DNA of 64,000 bases, from assembly GCA_020736575.1 (NCBI GenBank), contig JAGPYM010000017.1, positions 372,001 to 436,000 of the forward strand, read 5' to 3'. The notes beneath the pieces were generated by a model. It had not been told where the DNA came from, did not search any database, and was given only the letters and a program-made list of their open reading frames with translations. This DNA is from Thelonectria olida (Eukaryota > Ascomycota > Sordariomycetes > Hypocreales > Nectriaceae). The translations under genes were made by a program, and so were the position numbers. How positions within the stretch are numbered: the first letter of the stretch is position 1; every line of letters starts with the position of its first letter. Shown here piece by piece: positions 58,903-64,000 of the stretch.

Positions 58903-61900
58903 TCAAGTCCTCGAGGGACCAGCGTCGTCGCCTCGGCTCATCTTGAGGCTCTCTTCCATTGCTCTCTTGAGCTCCTCGTCCTCCTCTTCATTGCCTTCCG
59001 GAGCTACCCCTTTGCCCTTTGAGTTCTGACGTCGAAATTCTTCTTCGGCAAGACTCTGCTTCTTGACATATTCCATGACAATCTCCTCTTCTGTGCGCTG
59101 GCTCATCTCTTGTTGCATAGCCTCCTTAGATGCCTCGATCGCACGTTTCATCTCCTCCTCTTCATCCGGGCTTGCAGATTGGGCCGCGGCATCGTTTCGT
59201 GATTCTTCAAGAGCGCGCTGGAACTCAGCATCATCACCGGCGTCTCGAGGTGAGGAGGTGTCCACGTTTCGTGACTCCGTGAGGGCACGCTGTAGCTCAG
59301 GGTCATCTTCATCATTGTTGACAGGAGGTGGCGGAGGAGGTGGTAGAACTGTCGTTTCCATCGAGTCAAGCTCCACAAATCCCGAGTCTTGTGGCAGGGG
59401 CACATCCCCAGCTCGGCTCTGCTGGATCGCCTTCTCAACAAGATCCTGGTACTCCTGGTCCGTAATACGATATTCGTCGTCGTCAAAGATGGTCAGGTTC
59501 TTTTCCGGCAACGGGCCGGCAGTGTCCGTTGACTGGACCTTGTCGCGGACAGCTCGAATACTCTCGCGAATGGCCGCCTCCACCATTGCATCATCATCCG
59601 CGTTGCCTTTTGATGTCTCCTGGACTGAAGATTGAATGGCCCTCTCCAGTTCAACGTCTTCCGGTGTCAGGCTGTCGGTGGACGCTGCGGGTGGGAGCTT
59701 CACATCAACGTAGCCACTCTTCCAATTCTCCCGTTGATTTTGGAGTCGTTTCCGTTCCTCAAAAGACATACGCCGAGTTTGCAACCACCCCGAGGTCGGA
59801 GGCTGGAGTCCGTCGGAGTCGGCGCTTGTAGGTCGAGATGCCGGAAGCTTTCCGGCCGTCCTCTCTTTCTTTTTCAGCATGTAAAAGTTCTTGAGGTCAT
59901 ACTTGCAGTTATTCCACCGTATGATAATATCGTCTCTCTCCTCGGGAGTTGAAGACAGCATTTCCCGATGTCCCTGGATAGCCCGTGAAGAGATGATGTA
60001 GTTCTGCACGCTTTTGGTGAAATACTTGTTGATCTCGGCGTAAACCCCCTGCATGGTGTATGCCGGTATGCCCCAAAAACCTCGGATCTGTCAGTAGGAT
60101 TCCCATCAATGAGACCAGAAAACTTACCAGCCGCTGGCTTCGCGACCAGACCCCCTATCCCTTTTCCAAATCCCTTGACTAAGCCCACTGCACCTTCTTT
60201 CTCCGCTCCCTTCAAAGGCTGTGTCACAAGGCCTGCGACGCCATCAAAGAAGCCATATCCTAGCTCCTTGCCTGCCACTTTGATTCCAGTGCTAAGATCT
60301 GTGACCTTTTCAACTGGGCGGATGGTATCATCGTTGTAAAGTCTTGGAATGTTTCGGAAGCCCTTTGCCAAACCCAGGCAGAAATTCATGGGGGATTTGA
60401 CACCGGTCGAAACAATGCGGCCAACTCCCCGGCCCGTCCCAACTGCAGCCTCGAGTCGTACCCGGTTCGAGTCGGAAAGTTCGCCCCCTGAGAAAATGGA
60501 GCTTGGTGCCTTTTGAGAATTCGACGGAGTGGTCGAGAAGGAGGTTGAGATGGTCGAGGTCTCACTTATGGATGGCTGAGATAGATTAGAATGCAGTGTA
60601 GGAGCCGTCGACACTCTCGCGGCAGTCGTTGTCTCGCTCAGGGCGCTCGCTGAAGGATTGTCGTGCTGAGCAAACGACAGTGAGGTTGTACCAAGCTCAG
60701 AGGCGGGCGCCGTTGATGAGCGGTCAGCTGGTGTCACTGGGCGCTGATCAGACGTTTGTGCTTGCTGTAACTGATCTGTGTTGCTTTCTTTGACCTTTTT
60801 GTAGCTCTTAAAGACATCCCGAGGCATGTCAGCGATGGCCATGCCGATTCCACCCAAATCGGCGACAAGCGAACAAGCGCCTGCCGAGATTGGATCAGGG
60901 GGTTGATCTTCGGTGATGTATTCCACTGAACGATATCTATGTCTCTTTAGCTTCGCGTTTCTTCAGGTCATAGTAGGAGCACTTACAGTTTGAGATCCGA
61001 GTATTCCAAAGAACCCTCTTCAACTAAGACGGCCGCCGCCAGTGGGCTAAGTCGAACTTGAGTTCTCCTAACCCTCCATGCAGCGGCCCTACTAGGGGCA
61101 ACAGTGCATCGCATCTTTTCAGTGTTGAGATGGTCGTGAAAGCTCTTACCGCCCATATCGGTACCCTTCTCTTCACGGATCCTTTGGCCCAGCTGAGTGG
61201 CCTGGGCTAATGTTTCCGGTTTAAGACAGAATCGAATTGATTCGGCCAGCTGTTCTGCGGTCAGGTCTTTGTAAGGGACTGGCTCTGGGCCAGCGTTTGC
61301 CCTTGCAATCATGGAGCCCCAGAACGGCTGATCGCCAAAGAACGGAACGACAATTGTCGGTTTTCCTGCCTTGATTCCCGCAGCAGTGGTCCCAGCGCCT
61401 CCGTGGTGAACGACACAGGAAACATGCTCAAACAGCCAGTCGTGAGGAACGTTTCCCAACATGAATACGCCCTCGGGGATGCCAAGTTCATCAGCTCCAA
61501 GGCCACCCCAGCCCTTCGAGACCAACGCGCGAACGCCAGAAAGCTTAACTGCCTCGAAGATCATACGTGTCATGGCATTCGGGTCATCAACAACAATAGA
61601 CCCAAATCCAATGTACACCGGAGGAGGACCAGCACGAAGAAAAGCCTCCAGTTCAGGGTCAGGTGTATATGATGATGCAAGGTTGAGAAAGTAGAAGCCC
61701 GCAATGTCGATATTCCTGCCCCAATCGTTGGGTTTCGGAATCAAGGCGGGCGACCAGCAGTAGGTCCAAGATACTTTTAGTCTCGCCAGGAGGCCCGGTG
61801 CCCAAATTAGGGAGAGCGGTGGCAGGTCAAGCGCCTTTTCTCGGAATCTGTTGATGACATCTCCAAGTCCTTGCCAGGTCATCATTTCAACCAGAGTGTA

Positions 61901-62912
61901 AGTCATGTAGTTTGTCATAACATCGTCAGCATTTGAAGACTGGATGTTCGCCAGAGGGTGAGGGAAAGCCCTTGTGGGAGACCATGGCATAGTAAACATC
62001 ATGTGCAAAGGGATACCCATTTTTTCAGCAATGTGAATGTGGGCAAAACTTGGCGGGTTCGCAATAATCGCATCCGCAACAAATGGCTCTCCTGGCAGTT
62101 CCAGCGAGGGGTCAAGAGGCGCATTTTTTGGATGAGGCTTTGGTGGTGGCCCCATGCCATCTCCTGCTTCAATACAGGATCGCCAACATCCAAGTAAGAT
62201 GTCTTGAATACCCTTCCTTCGCTTGCTCACTTCCCCGCTAGTGATAGCATCGAACCCTGGCATGAGGCCGGGGTGCTTTACCATAAAGGCCATGAGTTCG
62301 GCGGGGTCGCCTCCAATATTGAAAAATTCGAGTCCATTCTCTTGCACAAATGTCTGGAACGTCGAATGGGTCGCTATTCGAACGCGATGGCCGTAGGTAT
62401 CCTTGAGTACCTTTCCCAGCGCAACAAATGGCTGAACATCACCTCGTGAACCGACAATCTGGATGACGACATTGAGCTGCGGGGGAGGGGTCTGGCCAGG
62501 CAAGCCACCCAGACTCGGCGGGATGTAGGCAGGAGGAAGGTCGATGGGTTCGGACTCTATGGAGATTTGGCTTTGGAGGGTCGGGCCGAGAAGGTCGGCG
62601 AGGCGTCTATTCTTGGTATTGATGTTGATGTTGACTCGGCCATCGCCTAGATAACGGGCGTGTTAGCTCTCGTCCCACCAAGATTGCGTCGTTGAACTTG
62701 CCAGTTACTGCTGCACCAGCCTCAAATCCGGGTTGGGTAAACTGGAGATGATCGTGGCTCTCTCCATAAGGCGGAGGCTGGCTCTCGCCAGGGTCGATAT
62801 CCGGCAGCTGATAACCCTCAGTAAGGAGAGCCTGGGAGCTATCATCGTGTGTATTCCGTGGCTGAGCCGACTGCTGTCGCGCCAGCAAATTCTTCTCGTC
62901 GATGACAGTCAT
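58903..62912 (-). CDS. Large UDP-glycosyltransferase (GT28/sterol glucosyltransferase-like) with VPS13/ATG2-C-like region and ubiquitin-interacting motifs
   Basis: Four exons (62912-62702, 62646-60987, 60936-60128, 60080-58903) give 1285 residues. The first intron (62701-62647) has a GC donor (GCAAGT); the others are GT-AG of 50 and 47 nt. The GT28-type N-terminal domain starts near 129 with VIQIVGSRGDVQPF, as in sterol 3-beta-glucosyltransferases. The C-terminal sugar-nucleotide site includes GNVPHDWLFEHVSCVVHHGG and GAGTTAAGIKAGKP near 487-500. After a Ser/Thr-rich linker, a Gly-rich repeat region (GLVTQPLKGAEKEGAVGLVK, GFGKGIGGLVAKPAAGFWGI) resembles the lipid-binding C-terminal region of ATG2/VPS13. 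The last about 250 residues carry at least six UIM-like helices (for example DPELQRALTESRN, AEFQRALEESRN, EELKRAMEESLKM). The sugar acceptor is probably a membrane lipid such as a sterol, by inference. Confidence 0.85.
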
Positions 62913-64000
62913 GGCGCCGAAGAGCGTGAAATGGACGTAGAAATGTGAAAGCCAGCTACATAGTCGAGCTTCAGATGCAGCTTCGTAGTGGGAACGGAGG
63001 GAGACGAGTACAATAAATACATGTGGTGGTGGGGTGAAACAAGCTACCACCCATCGACGTCAGCCTGAATTGCAGCTCCAAGCCACGCCCATTATTCGTA
63101 CTTCGTACACACGTACCAAGCCGCTAAAAATAGCGCTAAACAGCTTCAGGAATCTATCATGCGAAATGCACTTCCGAGAGCGAAACAGGCCAAACGGCGT
63201 TTTGTTCAATCTCCGTGTCAGTCTTGAATTGTATTAATGAGAGACTTACAATAATTGTCGATGATGACAGGAGATGGGAAAGAGCTCGTTTCAAGGAATC
63301 GGAACAAGAACTCAAAGACTCTAGGTCGCATAACATGACATCCAAAACAGCAGCACGAAGGGCAATGTTGTACGATCATGATGATACATACTTTCTACTT
63401 CCCAGGTCTTCGACGCCATCGAAATGAGGTCTTTTCGGGGGCCACGCAAGTCCGGAGTTTTGCAAACCTCCCGTTCCTACTCCTGAAGTTAAACAGGTGC
63501 CTAGATATTTGACGCCATCTCGGAGACTTAGGCGAGGTATCAGACTTGGACGTACTCAGGTTTGGCGAAAAGGGGGATGAGAGCTACATCACCTTGAGAA
63601 AGTACGGCAGTCGCCTGTCCAGTAAATCACTCAATTCGTCATTGGATTCGCAGCGTTGAGGCATTGCATTGAACAAGATAAATCCCTCGGTACCTATGCA
63701 GATATCTCTACCCGAGCGTTGCAAGCTGTGTGAATGTGTTGATGATACTAGGCATTGATGGTCAGACCAATGCTGCCCTTGAGTCATCAGCACCATTACC
63801 AAGTTGATGAGCCATGCTCAGTTCAGACCATCGAGGTGCCAAATACCCCCGATCAATAAAGGGGACGTGTCAATGATACTCGGCTGTTGGGTTGTCCAGT
63901 CTGCAGTGAAGGGATGAAACGGAAAGGAAGCCATCAGCCATGCCGCTCGTTGGCGGGAAAGCCAGGTAAATAGACTTTCAATTAGTCAAGATATCAGGTC
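62913..64000. other. Upstream region of the glycosyltransferase gene to window end
   Basis: About 1.1 kb with no supported gene. The minus-strand frame that continues past the ATG at 62912 lacks family similarity and is treated as leader. Short open frames at 63.0-63.8 kb have no domains. Confidence 0.4.

Overview
The window is nuclear DNA of a filamentous ascomycete (Pezizomycotina, most likely Sordariomycetes). The evidence is short introns of 47 to 135 nt with GTRNGT-like donors, CTAAC-type branch points and YAG acceptors; pyrimidine-rich 5' leaders; wide gene spacing; 5S rRNA-type genes lying alone among protein genes; and fungal versions of conserved proteins. I joined exons by hand, using splice consensus and reading-frame continuity. 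No transcript data were available.

Layout. 0-10 kb is gene-dense: a secreted Gly/Thr/Pro repeat protein, ORC6, a secretory EF-hand protein, the wybutosine enzyme TYW2/Trm12, a PP2A-like phosphatase (PPG1) divergent from UPF3. 10-15 kb: a SUR7/PalI-like membrane protein that ends in a zinc ribbon, a PNPOx-like flavoprotein with a tail anchor, and a large coiled-coil protein. 15-24 kb is gene-poor and locally AT-rich; its main content is a pair of divergent 5S rRNA-like genes plus degenerate 5S pieces. 24-28 kb: a TPT-type sugar-phosphate/nucleotide-sugar transporter and a DUF155 (RMD8/Sif2-like) membrane protein. 28-32 kb is a second AT-rich interval with a small secreted cysteine-rich protein and a decayed 2-isopropylmalate synthase fragment. 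32-38 kb is one large gene, the IQGAP scaffold. 38-42 kb is noncoding as far as I can see. 42-51 kb: choline sulfatase, Mediator subunit 8 (with an internal in-frame TAG), an F-box-like protein, and a GFA/CENP-V-fold zinc protein. 52-64 kb: a serine-rich secreted protein with a 15-nt minisatellite, RNase P subunit Rpp1, a small zinc-ribbon protein, an unknown membrane protein, and a 1285-residue UDP-glycosyltransferase carrying a VPS13/ATG2-C-like segment and ubiquitin-interacting motifs.

The genes do not form one pathway or an obvious biosynthetic cluster. It is mostly housekeeping chromosome (replication, tRNA modification, RNA decay, Mediator, RNase P, cytokinesis) broken by two AT-rich, gene-poor islands holding fast-evolving or decayed material. 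I did not find a new multi-gene system. The strongest single-locus observations are the variant 5S genes with structure-preserving changes, the MED8 in-frame TAG with 57 open codons behind it, the membrane protein/zinc-ribbon fusion, and the leuA-type relic.
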